Positions 1 to 11,821 of a DNA stretch of 64,000 nt are shown here, one piece after another (the stretch's first letter is position 1; every line of letters starts with the position of its first letter). The notes beneath the pieces were generated by a model. That model made no database searches. It saw only the letters and a program-made list of their open reading frames with translations, and was not told the origin of the DNA. The translations under genes were made by a program, and so were the position numbers. Origin of the DNA: Calliopum simillimum (Eukaryota; Arthropoda; Insecta; Diptera; Lauxaniidae); contig OX638372.1 of the NCBI GenBank assembly GCA_951812925.1, forward strand, positions 64,745,407-64,809,406, written 5' to 3'.

Positions 1-361
1 CTTGTACATCAAAACGTTGTGAGTACGTTTATTACGTTTATGCAAAAAAATGTCAAACTTTATTATGGTGTTGCCAGATTTTATCTATTGACATTAGTGT
101 TGCCAGTTCCCGAAATATAAGTAGTGAACCTCGTAGGAAACTCTTATTGGATCACCCGTAAGGTTGCAATCTTTTATCCTGTCAAAAATTAGTACTTCTA
201 CACCGTTTACATTCAAACTTCCGAATACATTGTTGTAAAAATGAGGTTGAGGTTTAGTTGCCATAGGCCATCCTCAGTATCTGTGAACTTGTTTGTGTAA
301 AAGGTGACACGCCTTTTAGTCTGAATACGCCAACTAATGCTCAGGGTTTGAGTAAACATTA
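1..361. other. Unassigned AT-rich sequence
   Basis: No convincing gene. Around 296-345 the string GGTGACACGCC followed by CTGAATACGCC faintly resembles the inverted DINE-1-like array seen elsewhere in the window, so this may be a very old fragment of that family. Confidence 0.3.
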
Positions 362-778
362 GGGGAGCTTCGGATATGTTGTATAGTCGGATAATGTGGT
401 ATAATCGCATATCTATGATTTGGATAAGAATTTGCGGACTTCGTATGTTTTATCAGTTCAGAAAACAAGAAAAACCAAGGATGTATTGCTCTCCTGCACT
501 AAAAATTAGTTTTCAGCTGTCGGTTAAATCAAATATTGAATCGCGTGTGGTCGACTTTTTTTCCGCATTTTTTGTAGAAAATTTTATTGAAGAAAAAGTT
601 GTGTTCTGTGCAAGTTTTATTTACATTCGGTTAAGGTAAGTGCTAAATAAATATTATGAAATAAGTGTTTAACTGAGTAAATTCACAAAGTTTTCCATTT
701 TATTTTTATAATGTTGTAATTTCTAAAAGTCGTCCAATATGGTACAGTTGAAGGCGGGTAATGTGGTATAGGAGTATT

Positions 779-1383
779 TTTTATACCCTTCACCCAGGGT
801 ATATTAACTTTGTCCTTCCGTTTGTAATACAGAGAAGGAGGCGAGGCAGATATGGAAAAGTATGCATATTCTTGATCAGCGTCACCTTCTAGCTGGCTGG
901 CTTTGTGGGTGGGTAAGCGTGGAAATACATTTTCTAGGATAACTGAGCAAGATAGTTCAATAAAATTTGGTACACTGCTTCCATCGTCAAAGTTAGCTTG
1001 TGGGATTGAAAATGAGCGAAATCGGTCAACGGACACGCCTACCGCCCGTAAACGAATTCAACGGATTGTAAGCGCAAGCTCTGAGAAAAAAATTTTGCAA
1101 ATTCCAACAAGAGGGCGTGGCACTCCCATATATGCAAAAGCTTCAAAACGCCGTACTGAGAGAGTTTTTTGATATAACCGAACTAAATTTCACTCAGACA
1201 CTAAGAACTATAAATGCAAGCTCTGAGCGAAAACTGGGTAAAATCGGACTAGAGAGCGTGGCACCTCCCATATAAGCAAAAGATTCAAAACGCTACACTG
1301 AAAACGTTTTTTGAGATAATTCAACCAAATTTCACTCAGACACTAAAAACTATAAATGCAAGCTTTGAGCAAAAAATATCTGG
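779..1383 (+). mobile_element. DINE-1/INE-1-like non-autonomous Helentron, 3'-truncated
   Basis: The head carries the near-palindrome TATACCCTTCACCCAGGGTAT, then TTCTTGATCAGCGTCAC and the conserved CGGTCAACGGACACGCCTAC block, and then array units containing GGGCGTGGCAC and CTCAGACACTAA. Two such units start near 1113 and 1254, 141 bp apart. The terminal hairpin TTTGGCCAGGCCAAA and the CTAG end seen in other copies are missing. It sits inside the element that starts at 362. Confidence 0.75.
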
Positions 1384-1470
1384 CTATATGGTATAAGTAA
1401 CCACGTTACACTACTTATGTGTACCACATTACCCACCCACTTTTCAAGTACAGGTTTTTTGACATACATA

Positions 1471-2334
1471 TTGGGTGTACAACTTAAAAACCGGAATTTT
1501 TTAGCGAAATTTGATGCTTTATTGTGGAAAAATGTTACAATATATTTTATTCAAAGTATTGTCCATTGGAAGCTACAACATTTCCCCATCTTTCAGGCAA
1601 TTTATGAATTCCATCCCAAAAAAATGAATCTATCCAATTTTCGATATCTTGAACTTAAGTGAAGCGTATTCCTGATAGGGCATTCTGCATCGATCGGAAC
1701 AAATGGAAGTCTGATGGTGCAAGGTCTGGGCTATAAAGCGGGTGAGGCAAAATTTCCCATCCGTTGTTTTCCGTTGTTTTCCAGGTAATTTTTGACTGGG
1801 GCAGCAATATGTGGCCGAGCGTTGTCATGATGAAAAATTATTGCTTCGTGTCTGGTCGCATTTTCCTGGCGTTTTTCGATGATGGCACGCTTCAAACGTA
1901 TTAATTGTGTTCGATAGAGGTCACCTGTGAGCATTACAGAGCATTACCTTGGCACCATGGATATTTGCCTTTGGCTGGGAAGGTCCTGGTTGTCCGGGCT
2001 TCATATATGAATGTTGCGTTTCGGGTTGTCGTAATAGATCCATTTTTCATCCCCAGTCACGATCCGATTCAAAAATGACTTTTGGCAGCAGTTTTCTTTG
2101 CAAAAAAATGACCCAACAGAACCTCCCGCAAATGCTGTCTTTTTCTCCAATTTTCGAAGTTATTCATCGTGAAAAATAATAATGATGCACACAAGATAAA
2201 ATTGTTTTGTTGACTGATTTTGACAGCTGTCAAATGTACCTTCAAAATGAAATATATATAAAGTTCGAGCTTTCACGATATTTTTTAGTACGGACATCCA
2301 CCGTCAAATTCCGGTTTTTAAGTTGTATACTTAA
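1471..2334 (-). mobile_element. Internally deleted mariner (DD34D) element
   Basis: The terminal inverted repeats read TTGGGTGTACAACTTAAAAA on the left and, inverted, TTAAGTATACAACTTAAAAA on the right, both continuing into CCGGAATTT. TA dinucleotides flank both ends (1469-1470 and 2335-2336), the usual mariner target duplication. The 864-bp length is well under the roughly 1.3 kb of intact mariners. Flanking sequence rejoins cleanly against the relative near 4100-4140 when the element is removed, which supports these boundaries. Confidence 0.85.
1555..2130 (-). pseudogene. Mariner transposase pseudogene, C-terminal two thirds
   Basis: This is the remains of a DD34D transposase, the enzyme that cuts the element at its TIRs and inserts it at TA. 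On the minus strand the catalytic motifs appear in order: TGDEKWIYYDN (first Asp, about 2030-2065), HHDNARPH (second Asp, about 1815-1840) and LAPSDFHLF (third Asp, about 1690-1715). The frame ends near the typical VASNGQYFE. All three acidic residues survive, but the frame shifts after the second motif (near LENNG) and a stop interrupts the stretch before it. The N-terminal helix-turn-helix region is absent although both TIRs remain, so the loss is an internal deletion. No protein can be made from it. Confidence 0.85.
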
Positions 2335-2640
2335 TATATCTGACATATGTCAGATTATGCTCTTTCTTTCACAATTGTACACATTTTATGGAGAAACGTT
2401 TTGTAGCCAAAACTTTACTGATCAGCTTATTTTATAGTATACCACATTGCCCTACCATGCATATCACATTAACCGCCAACTTTTCAAACACAGCTCTTTA
2501 GACTTTTTTCAGATTTTACTCTATAAATTTTTTTAATGAACTTCTCATTGAAATATATTCAGTAGCCAAAACTTCACAAATCAGCATAAACAAAATTTTG
2601 CTGAAATTGATCCAAATTCCAAAAACCAAATAGCAAAGAA

Positions 2641-3961
2641 AACCTTTGACAAATCTGCGTCTGCAATCACTCCTTTTCTTACATTATGTAGTTCCATTTA
2701 TGTTTTTTTTTTCTTTGTTGATTTCCTAACAAGTGCTCTTTGCACAACTTTGTCGTGGAACTATCTTGAAAATGCCACCACTTTTGAAGTGCATTTCTTG
2801 CAAATTGCTATTCCTTGAAGTTCGTCCCTAATGGACTGTAAATAAGCATTTTCCGCTTGCTGTTAACTAAGTAGTACTTGAAAATTTCTAAGCCAAATTA
2901 ATGGTAAAAACAAATTTTCAACAAAAAACAAAATTTAGATAATTAAATTAAGTGCCAACAGCTGCCACTTTAAATACATTTGGTTACACAAAATGGTACA
3001 AAATAATACTTAAACATGAAAATCATTTGAAATTTTCCACAAAAGCATTAACGAAATCGACTGTATGATTTCCTGAATTTTTTTCACATTTCTCACATGA
3101 GCGTAATTTAAATAAAATGAAGCAGTAAAATATGTCACCTCCGATGAACATTTATAATGTTGAAAAACAAAGAAAAAAAAATGTTACTTGGTAGCCAGCT
3201 GACAGATGGCGTTTTCATTTTTACACATAAATTGTGTGTAAGCAATTGGGGCGGAAGGAAATTTCCTTTTTACGTTGTGTATGGCCAATTGTGTAAGAAA
3301 AAAGCTTTCGCAAAATAAAATAAAACTTTTCAAGGACTTCGTTAAAAATGCTTCTCATTTTTACACGTACCGCACATAATTTTGTCATAATACCCCAATA
3401 GAGACGAAGACTGATTTCGATGACCAATCTTTATATTTGATAAAGCACTCGTAAAAGTTAGTACTCAACTTCGCAAAGAAAAAACCATATGATTTTCTAG
3501 ACAATGTCAATTATGAAAGAGCCCAGCTAAAATTCCGTAGCCTCGCACATTTTTCTGTTCGATGTGCATATCAGATTTGCGCAAGAAACCCACAACAAAA
3601 TTGATTCAGTTTTCTTTCTTTTGTGATAACTTAATTATTGTTGCCTTTTGCATAAAACTCAAATATAAAACAAAGACATTTCGATATAGACATGATATCC
3701 TTGAATAAGTTGTGCCGACCTTGGAAATGACAAATGATTTTTCCACTATGCCTAGGCACAGTATCAACTTCATTTTACATTTTTATGCCCCCAACAACAT
3801 CGTAAATTTAACACTGTTGTTGCAATATATGAGTGTGTGATAAATGAGTGTTGTTGTTGCCAATTAAAAGCGTGTTTGTTGTTTATGGCCTGAGGATGGA
3901 ATATGTTTTTAACATTTTTTTTTTTTTCACTAACTGGTAGTCTAATGTTTATTACATAATA
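2641..3961. other. AT-rich stretch without recognised features
   Basis: Short reading frames here (for example 3221-3427 minus) have no recognisable domain and a composition like the surrounding DNA. No terminal repeats or coding remnants were recognised. Confidence 0.4.
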
Positions 3962-3963
3962 TA

Positions 3964-4732
3964 GGGGAACTGATGCTTTGTATTATACCTAATGTTGAGG
4001 TGGAATTTGAAAGAGAACCGTTAGATAAATTTGTTTACGGTGATCATTGAAGTATTGGCTACAGAATATATTTCAACAAAATGTGTGCAACTTCATTAAA
4101 AAAAGTTATTGAGCAAAATCTGAAAAAAGTCAAAAAGGCTGATCAGTACTTGTAAAGTGGGCGGGTAATGTGGTACATATAATTAGGGTAATGTGGTATA
4201 CTTAACCATACAACCAAATATAAAGATTGAAAGGTATGAAATAAGTTCATAATAACATTTACATTGGTTCTCAAACTCATGGTTCTTATTAAAAATTAAA
4301 CAGCCATCAAATAATGTTAAGAATATCAAGAAATGTTCATATACTCCATTAGCGGAGCCCGACTATACCACATTGGCCAATTTTTAGAAAATACAAAATT
4401 ATAGAAATCAAATTGGAAACTTTGTGAATTTACATAGTTAAACAATTACTTTGCAATACTTAGGACTTACATTTATTGAATATTAATAAAACTTCACCAA
4501 AAAAACAAAATTTTTTTGCAAAAAATCCAGAAAAAAAAATCAACCACACGCGACTTACGTTTCGTTCAATTGACATCGGAAAAATTTTGTTTGGTCCATG
4601 TCAGCAACACATCCCTGGTTTTTCATGTTTTCTGACAGGAAAAAAGCAGTGACGTTCACAGGTTCTTTCCCAAATCGGAGATATGCGACCATACCACATT
4701 GAAAAACTATACCACAATAGCAACAGTTCCCC
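3964..4732. mobile_element. TA-flanked MITE with AATGTGGTATA subterminal motifs
   Basis: GGGGAACTG at the left and CAGTTCCCC at the right form a short inverted repeat. TA duplications flank it at 3962-3963 and 4733-4734. The motif AATGTGGTA(TA) occurs at 4167 and 4189 in the left half, and its complement TATACCACATT at about 4363, 4690 and (degenerate) 4708 in the right half. There is no coding capacity. Relatives occupy 362-2640 and perhaps 19.7-20.6 kb. TIR plus TA suggests the Tc1/mariner/pogo group, but the superfamily is not proven. Confidence 0.8.
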
Positions 4733-4741
4733 TATTATATA

Positions 4742-5060
4742 GTGGAGAGCATGGGGAGAAAAGTTTAGAAAAATTTTTTTTGTGCTTTTGATTTGTATAT
4801 AAACTATAAAAAGTTAAATAAATATAAATAAATTAAAAATAATTGTAAAATTTTGCAAACCATTTTTTCTAAACTACTTTTGTGGTCGCTGAACACAAGT
4901 AACGCATTTTTTTATTTTTTATTTTTTCCTTTTTGCCGTTCCCGAGTTATACGGACATTTCTATTTTCGAGGTTATAGCTTCATATACATCAATGTATTT
5001 GTATTACGTCAAGTCCGATCGACTAATGGTGCCTCTAACGAGTATACATACCATCGATTC
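4742..5060 (-). repeat. Dispersed repeat C, copy 1
   Basis: Contains GGTCGCTGAACAC, CCGTTCCCGAGTTATACG and CTTCATATACATCAAT in that order. The same blocks occur in reverse orientation at about 55880-56165, so this is one of two inverted copies 51 kb apart. No coding capacity was seen. Confidence 0.65.
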
Positions 5061-6024
5061 ATACCAATCAAAATTAGCTGAGTTATAGCAGGAAATAGTT
5101 TGAAATTTCACAAAATTTTTACACTTAGTTTTTGGCATATATTGTTTTTAAATAAATTTTTGTAGCAATTTTATTCAATGGCACATTTAATTGCAAATAT
5201 TTTAAGACTATGCTGAAACTGTTTCTTATATGGGAGGTGCCACGCCCTTTCGTCGGATTTCATCTTTTTTTTCTCAGAGCTTTCATTTATAGTTCTTAGT
5301 GTCTGAGTGAAATTTAGTTGGGTTATCTCAAAAAACTCTTACAGTATAGCATTTTGAAACTTTTGCTTATATGAGTTGCGCCACGCCCTCTTCTCAGAGT
5401 TAACCTAGTTTTTGCTTAGAGCTTGCATTTACTGTCCTTAATGTCTGAGTAAAATTTGGTTGAATTATCTCAAAAAGTCCATTCATCAAAGCGTTTTGAT
5501 TTTTTTTTTCCATATTCTAGGTGCCACGCCCTCTTGTCCGAATACGCCTAGTTTTTCTTCGAGCTTGCAAATAATGTTTTAAGTGTTTGAGTGAAATTCG
5601 GTTGAGTTATCTCAAAAAACTTTTGCTATACAGCATTTTAAAACTTTTCCTTATATAGGAGTTTGCCAAGTTTTATCTCACTGCCTGCATTTATTGATTT
5701 GAGCGATTGGGTGCAATTTAGTTGCATTATCTCAAAAGACGCTCTCAGTATAACATTTTGAAACTTTTGTTTACATGGAGGGTGCCACGCCCTCTTGCCC
5801 GAATTTACCTTGTTTTTGCTCAGAGCTTGTACATGCTATTCCTAGTATTTATGTGTATTTTGCTTCTGTTATTGCAAATAATTCAATTCAAGATTGATTT
5901 ATAATTTCTTTCACATCTTCAATATCATGAACTCTTTAACCGTTTTAGTTGACAGCTGCTTACGTGGATACTACGTAGTGTTGTTTAACCTGTGCCAGTA
6001 AAATTATACAATTTATTATTCAAA

Positions 6025-6419
6025 ACTACCATGCACGCCTTGCGAACACTATAAAAAAGTATTCGACTTTCAGACTGTAGTACTGTTAACCAGATGGTGT
6101 CCAGGAGCCTTCAGAAAGTATAAATAATCTTCCCAGTCTAAAAGCCTTAAAAAGACACTACCATGCACGCTTGATGAATACTATACTAAGTATTATACGC
6201 ACAGACTACGACACTGTTCACCAGATGGTGTCCAGGGGCCTTTAGATGGCATGAAAAACCTTCCCAGCCTAAAAGCCTTAAAAAGACACTACCATGCACG
6301 CTTGATGAATACTATACTAAGTATTACACGCACAGACTAAGACACTGTTCACCAGAAGGTGTCCAGGAGCCTTCAGAAGGTATGAAAAACCTGCCTAGCT
6401 TAATAGACTAACTACCATA
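6025..6419. repeat. 131-bp tandem repeat, three units
   Basis: Units start with ACTACCATGCACGC at about 6025, 6157 and 6288 (spacing 132 and 131) and include CACCAGATGGTGTCCAGG and CCTAAAAGCCTTAAAAAGAC. The last two units are the most alike. It lies between the array and the head of a DINE-1-like copy. Confidence 0.85.
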
Positions 6420-6582
6420 GTGATACCTAAGTAATACGAGGCCTTTACACTTCACTTCCTTTAAACTTTCAATGTTCATTAATATCAATATTTCAATAAA
6501 ATATTGATGTTGTCGCATTGAACGCTTGGCTGTGACTGCCCGCCTTCTGCCTTTTCGTTCGTTCTTTTATAATCGTTTAGTT

Positions 6583-6720
6583 GAGGTGAATATATTTATT
6601 TGAGGTGAATATTTAAATTCAGGTGAATATTTCACTTGAGGTGAATATTTCACTTGAGGTGAATATTTCACTTGAGGTGAATATTTTACTTAAGATGAAT
6701 ATTTCACATGAGGTTAGTAC
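6583..6720. repeat. Minisatellite of GAGGTGAATATTTCACTT units
   Basis: About seven head-to-tail copies of an 18-20-bp unit. The central ones (6636-6690) are nearly identical and the edges are degenerate. Inverted single copies (GTAAATATTCACTTTAGG) follow at 6751-6770. GTGAATATTTCAC is itself close to a palindrome. Confidence 0.85.
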
Positions 6721-6865
6721 TTTACTGAGGTGTGTGTACATAAAGCCACGGGTAAATATTCACTTTAGGTGAATTTACCAATGCAGATAGACATAAGATT
6801 TGTGACGTCACTTGGGACGTTACAAATGGAAGGACAAAGTGAACATACCCTGAGTGTAGGGTATA

Positions 6866-8039
6866 AAAAAACCAAAAGTTACTAATTTCGCAATTTTATT
6901 TCAACGTCGTACTTTCATCAACAAAGTGGTGAAACTTTGTTTTTTATAAATCAACTATTTTGCTATACGAATAAATTCAACTTTTTAAAAACTTAATGAA
7001 CGATTGTGCAAAGTTTTTAAGCAAAAACTAAAGCTTTTTTTAATAAAGAATTTTCAATTAAACTCACTGAAAAGCGCAATTTCCTTCCATTATTTCATGT
7101 ATTTATCACATTACTCGAAGGCAGGCTATCGATTACAAAAAACCCAAGAAAGAAAAAACCATTGCATACTTTTGTGCATTTCAGTATCAAGAACCATTTG
7201 TTGCTGACTATGTGCTGCTTCTTGGAAAAACATTTTATCGCAAACTGTCTCTCATTATGCTCAAGGATACAAAACTGCATACATCAATCATAAGTTACGC
7301 ACACATGCAAAGTACCTACTTGGCGGCAAACGATAGGTATAGTGTCACGTAGCTTTACAATTTTTTCATGTTATCGTCCATTGTCATTTGCAGTCTATTA
7401 AAGTGAAATTATGGGGCGTAAAAGGTTAAGTTACTGTCTTTAGTAATGGAACCTTTTAATGAGATTCTAACATAATTGGAATATTTAAAAAAGAATTTGT
7501 TTAAAAAGCATTTGTATCTTTTTAAAGTTTATTCAAAGTTTACGCATAAATCCTCGGGAAGGAAAATTTTTAGAGAATGGAATTAAACTAATTTTGATTT
7601 TCCATTTGAAAAAGTCTCCTGGTAAAGATTTAATGCTCAATTTCTTATACGCTTTCGGCGAAAGTACAATATCTTATAATAAAGTAATGTTTGCGCCTTT
7701 TCTATGTCACATAAATCACACAATCACAACAATGTTAATTTGTCATCTTAAAAAATGATTTATTATACTTTGCTATCATATTACGAGAAAAATTTGTATG
7801 CTTACATGGTAAATTAAGTTGTAAGCAGGCGCTCTAAATTTGGTATAATTTTTGCAAGTGGCATTTTGCTTTGACATTTGTGTTCTGTACAAATAGAGAA
7901 CAGGTTGACATTAAGCTGTTTAATTCTCACTATTGATTCCAGTTTCCGAATTGCGTACAAGAAGAACGTATTGCATAAATCAGTTAGCGGTTGGAAAAAC
8001 GGTTTTCACTCAAAACCGAGTTGCCTTACGATAAAAGTG
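6866..8039. other. Unassigned AT-rich stretch
   Basis: Nothing recognised. Reading frames of 60-67 codons here show no domain and overlap on opposite strands. Confidence 0.4.
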
Positions 8040-8041
8040 TA

Positions 8042-9570
8042 GGGGAGACTGGGGCACATTTGACACAAAATTTTCAAAAGCCTGTATCTTTGAAAATTAT
8101 TGCACGATCTCAATACTCTTTACTGTTTCTGAAACATTGATTATTTAAGATTAAAACCAAGAAAAAAAAAATTTTAAAAAGACTGCATTAAGAGTACTTT
8201 TTAAAACTTTTTCAAAAAAAGTCATTTTGTCAAATGTGCCCCAGGTACGGGGCACATTTGACATTGCAAGGGGCACATTTGACACTCACAAAAATAACAC
8301 AGAAACATTAAACAAAACATTAATACATGTATTTTTTTCATATAAATACAAATTAACGGAGACTTATTTTATATATAAGTGTGAGAAGTCGATGTCAAAT
8401 ACGTATTTAGTGCGTGAACGTGAAGTTGAGGCTGGATTTGTTGGAGTTGGTAGTTTAAACTCAATTGCACTCCTCAAATTCAGCCAAAAATCTTCCACTT
8501 ACGGTTTTATAAAAACCCAACTTAATGGTGAAACTCTTCTCAAATAACTGATCTTGTATGAGGTATAGCCAATTAAGTACTTACTTCTACAAATTTCTCC
8601 CACATAAAAAAATGAGTTTTTGGATTTTTCGCCAAACTTCCCAAGGACAATATATAAGCATAAAGTACAATTTCCAACAATACCCTTAATGAAAACATCG
8701 ACATAAAATGTATGATAAGACCCAGTTTGGTGGAAATTTCTTTGGTCTGGATTTTGGGTAACACCATCGTCAAGATATCTGCAGCGCTTTCACATGATGG
8801 GGCGTATTTCAAATCAATTTGATTATTATTAAAAACTTCGAATACATGATGAACTTTGATGTCAATAAGTTTACTTCGGGAATTCATCCATCTAGATTTT
8901 CAAATTAAAATAAGTGGTAGAGGTCCTGGAAAGCATCTATTTAAAAATCTTGTGTTGTAGATAAAACAAAGGTAACAAATTATATTAAATCAAATGAAAT
9001 GGATTCTGTTCGGAAGTCGAGGTTTCACTTCGGTTTCCGATATTAGAAATAGCGTATTTAACTTTTTTTCATCGCCATCATGTCCGTTCGTGTTCATTTT
9101 ATAGTGACATACCATATATTTAAAAGATAAAACTAGAAAATCTTTTAAAATACACAAACACGAACGTCAAATGTGCCCCTTCGGCAAAAGTCAAATGTGC
9201 CCCAAAATCTCTTGAAGAATTAAAAATATTTTATAATTTAAACTATTTGACCTTGACAAAAAACACTTTTATTCTATTAATTATAAAGGTTAGCGCTGCC
9301 AAATTGTCATACTTACTTTCAAAAAACAATACAAATTTATTTGCAAAACCCTTACGAACAAGATGCCGAAAATTACAAAAAAATACACAAAAAGTTAAAA
9401 AAGCGAATTGGCGCTGGAGGAGTCGCAAGAGAACTGCCAAAGTTCATTACGTTGCTTCCACTCTAATTAGTTATGTTTCTGCATTTCAGGTTTTTGGTTC
9501 GATAGGCGTGTTCACACCGAAAATGGCAAAGTCAAATGTGCCCCGGCGTCAAATGTACCCCAGCCTACCC
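8042..9570. mobile_element. TA-flanked TIR element with eight GTCAAATGTGCCCC motifs
   Basis: Left end TA-GGGGAGACTGGGGCACATTTGAC and the inverted right end TA-GGGTAGGCTGGGGTACATTTGAC match at about 20 of 23 positions (cited to describe the TIR). TA flanks lie at 8040-8041 and 9571-9572. The 14-bp motif GTCAAATGTGCCCC or its complement sits at 8051, 8229, 8249, 8270, 9166, 9190, 9531 and 9548, all within about 400 bp of an end. The four on the right are all in one orientation. Between lies a copia fragment. At 9362 a short frame starts MPKITKKYTKS and then stops, which could be the N-terminus of a lost transposase. Confidence 0.85.
8679..8890 (-). pseudogene. Copia-type retrotransposon: RNase H end, polypurine tract and start of 3' LTR
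   Basis: The minus-strand frame reads SRSKLIDIKVHH, then NNQIDLKYAPSCESAADILT and ends KLGLI. This matches the end of Ty1/copia Pol, where SRSKHIDIRYHF, IDL.Y.PS..Q.ADI.TK and a final LGL are standard. In intact elements this RNase H removes the RNA strand during reverse transcription. A purine run (ATTAAGGGTAT, 8680-8690) follows, and then TGTTGGAAATTG, which looks like a copia LTR start, at 8679 and leftwards. Only about 60 codons of Pol survive, and no other Pol motif or second LTR was found. The residual frame continues into the LTR without meaning. It is wholly inside the 8042-9570 element. Confidence 0.75.
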
Positions 9571-9572
9571 TA

Positions 9573-11820
9573 CATTGCAAAAAATGTTTCGAACTATGCA
9601 AAAAATACGTATGAATTTTTTCAGAATTTTTTGGAACATTTTATAATATTTCAAAAATTTGTTAAAAAAAAAAAATCTAAAAAAATTCAGACGCATGCTT
9701 TGGGCTATCCTAAGCATTTTTTGGCTACACACTGTTTTCGTCATATTATTAGTGTTAATTGAATAAATTTGTTTTCCAAGGTTTAAATGATGGTTTGCTC
9801 TTTATACAGCATTTAGAAACTTTAAATTGAATTATCTCGAAATGCCATTCTTCGACTTAGGGCGTTATTGCACGCAACGCCTCAATTATCTACCATAATG
9901 GGAATTTAAATATATTTTGACCCTTTGTTTGCTAAACTTTACTTATATTCTAAATTTTTCTTAATTAAATGTTCTCATAGCTTGTCAACAGCCAAATGAA
10001 TTGATAATTTAATTTTCACCTAAGCCCCCGTTGGTCGGAATAATACAATTTAATCATTTGATTATAAACATTTATGAGCCTATTGTCTGGTTTTGGTGAA
10101 ACTAATTAAACTCATTGGAGTACCTAAATTTAATCTTTCACCAGTCTAGTCTCAAATTGGCTTTGCGCCAAAGTGCTAATTGCGGTCATTCGTCGTTACT
10201 GCTTTGAAAATCCAATAGCGTTAATTAAACCCACACCGAAAATATAACCATGATGTGGCTGTAGATGGCTCTTGTAAATTGTTAATGCTGGCGTACATTT
10301 TTGTACAAAGCAGAAAACCAAGTACACAAAAAAACAAATTTCTAAAAAAATATATGGCAGTTGAAACAAGAAAAAAGTCCTATGAATATTAATTGCTGTT
10401 GAAACTTCGTTATCAACAAAATGTTTTGGTGTACTTGGCGTCAGTAATATTTTATTTAAAGTATAGTCAAGATCTAACCAATACCAAAACTCAATACTCA
10501 AGGATAAAAAATTAATATCAGAGTCCAAGACTGACTTGGTCTTAAGAAACCTAAAAGTTTAGTTTATGATCAACCATATGACTAATTTAGTAATACGCAT
10601 TAAATGATTCTTAGACGGCACGTGAAGGATGAAGATTTAAAGCTCTTACAAACCGCCACTATTAAGAGAACTGAAGAGGAAAAACTTCTGTGATATTTAG
10701 TGGGTAAGCCTGAATAGTAGCAATACTCAGATAACACATTGCTCATTAAATAGGTTTTAAGCAAATTGTAATGTTTTATTTTAAATCATTTCAATTATAA
10801 AAATAACTAGTAAGGCATCCACTATTCTAAATGTCTATAACAAAGCTGGTTACGTTATCTCAAATAAAATTTTCAGTACAACATTTTGAAAATTTTTCTT
10901 GTATGGCGCGGTACTCGCCCTCTTAAACAATTCCACTGAAGTTTTGTTTAAAGATTGTCAAAAAGAGATTTTGTATTTTTTATGCATTTTGGTTGTGTTA
11001 TCATAAATAATTTTTTTACTATTGCAAATGGAAGGACAAAATGAATGAATGGCTAAAAATTAATTAAATTTTATACAAACGACATGTAGATCCACAACCA
11101 AATAATTTATTTAATTGCGCAAATTAACTGTCGTCATTGCAAAATTTAAGGAAACCTAATATAATCCATTTAATTTTGATAAAAGCAACAACATTTTTAA
11201 ATCCACCAATGCTTCCTTTAATTTCTTTTACTAATGATGCGACACAAAACTGCAGCTTGAACACTTGCGACTTCATAATCACATGAAGCACTTAAGGCGT
11301 AAATGAGTAAAGCGCTTCAAGCGAAATTAATGTTTACGTAAGTCCTCACACGTGTACCAATTTTATGTGTACACTGAGAAAACAGTATGATTATATACAA
11401 CAAAATTTGGTTAAAATTAACAAATAATATATGTATTTGATATAGGCGGCATATTTGAGCAATTTAATTGGTTCAATCGTATATTTGTTAATAATTACCA
11501 AATATATGTTTGAATCTAAAGACACTTATTATTTTTTATTTCGAACTTTATTAATTACGAACTAACATGGCAATATTTGCTAGAATCCCGGCGACATCGT
11601 GAAATATAATATTTATTACAAATTAAAAAAACTTCCTGTTCCAGAATCCGAATGCATTGAAAAATTTGAAACTAAATTCGAATCCGATTTAAACTTCATT
11701 CAGGCAGGATCGCCAAATATGTGTAGAATAATATTTACACATATGAATAAAAATAATTAAATGATTAAATTTTCTATATTAATAAAGTTGTGTCTATTCA
11801 ATATTGAATTCAAAATTTAT
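9573..11820. other. AT-rich stretch with few recognisable features
   Basis: Apart from a DINE-1-like fragment at 10848-11047, nothing was assigned. A 110-codon minus-strand frame (10196-10528) has a hydrophobic segment but no domain and sits in low-complexity AT-rich DNA. TACACTGAGAAAAC near 11369 resembles the ends of some insect MITEs, but no partner end was found. Confidence 0.4.
10848..11047 (-). repeat. DINE-1-like fragment
   Basis: Contains inverted array sequence (CGTTATCTCAAATAAAATTTTC, CAACATTTTGAAAATTTTTC and CGGTACTCGCCCTCTT) and, further right, an inverted head fragment GCAAATGGAAGGACAAA. Both are degenerate. Confidence 0.55.
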
Positions 11821-11821
11821 A

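Larger units (their letters stand above)
362..2640. mobile_element. Degraded TA-flanked element, AATGTGGTATA family, with nested insertions
   Basis: It begins TA-GGGGAGCTT, close to the GGGGAACTG terminus of the cleaner relative at 3964-4732. The sequence near 672-700 (AATTCACAAAGTTTTCC) is the inverse of the relative's right part near 4411-4430, so this copy lies in the opposite orientation. ATAATGTGGTATA-type motifs occur at about 392, 762, 1420 and 2440 in both orientations. The block around 2337-2440 is repeated at 2440-2600, giving an internal duplication. A DINE-1-like copy (779-1383) and a mariner (1471-2334) are inserted in it. I could not find a right end, so 2640 is only where similarity fades. 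Confidence 0.5.
5205..6865 (-). mobile_element. DINE-1-like element, minus strand, with extra satellite blocks
   Basis: On the minus strand the 5' end is at about 6865 (TATACCCTACACTCAGGGTAT) followed by CACTTTGTCCTTCC. The array of 120-145-bp units with GGGCGTGGCACC lies at 5905-5220 (five degenerate units). The usual core containing GATCAGCGTCAC is missing. In its place are a 131-bp tandem repeat (6025-6419) and an 18-20-bp minisatellite (6583-6720), so the copy is roughly twice the normal 0.8-0.95 kb. The 3' hairpin and CTAG terminus were not found. The two ends could belong to two copies. Confidence 0.6.

Noticed and set aside
9247..9762. 171-codon plus-strand frame
   Set aside because: It crosses the right end of the 8042-9570 element, including its repeated motifs, into unrelated flank, so it is not a real gene.
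10196..10528. 110-codon minus-strand frame with a possible membrane segment
   Set aside because: No recognisable domain, AT-driven composition, and no supporting splice or start context.
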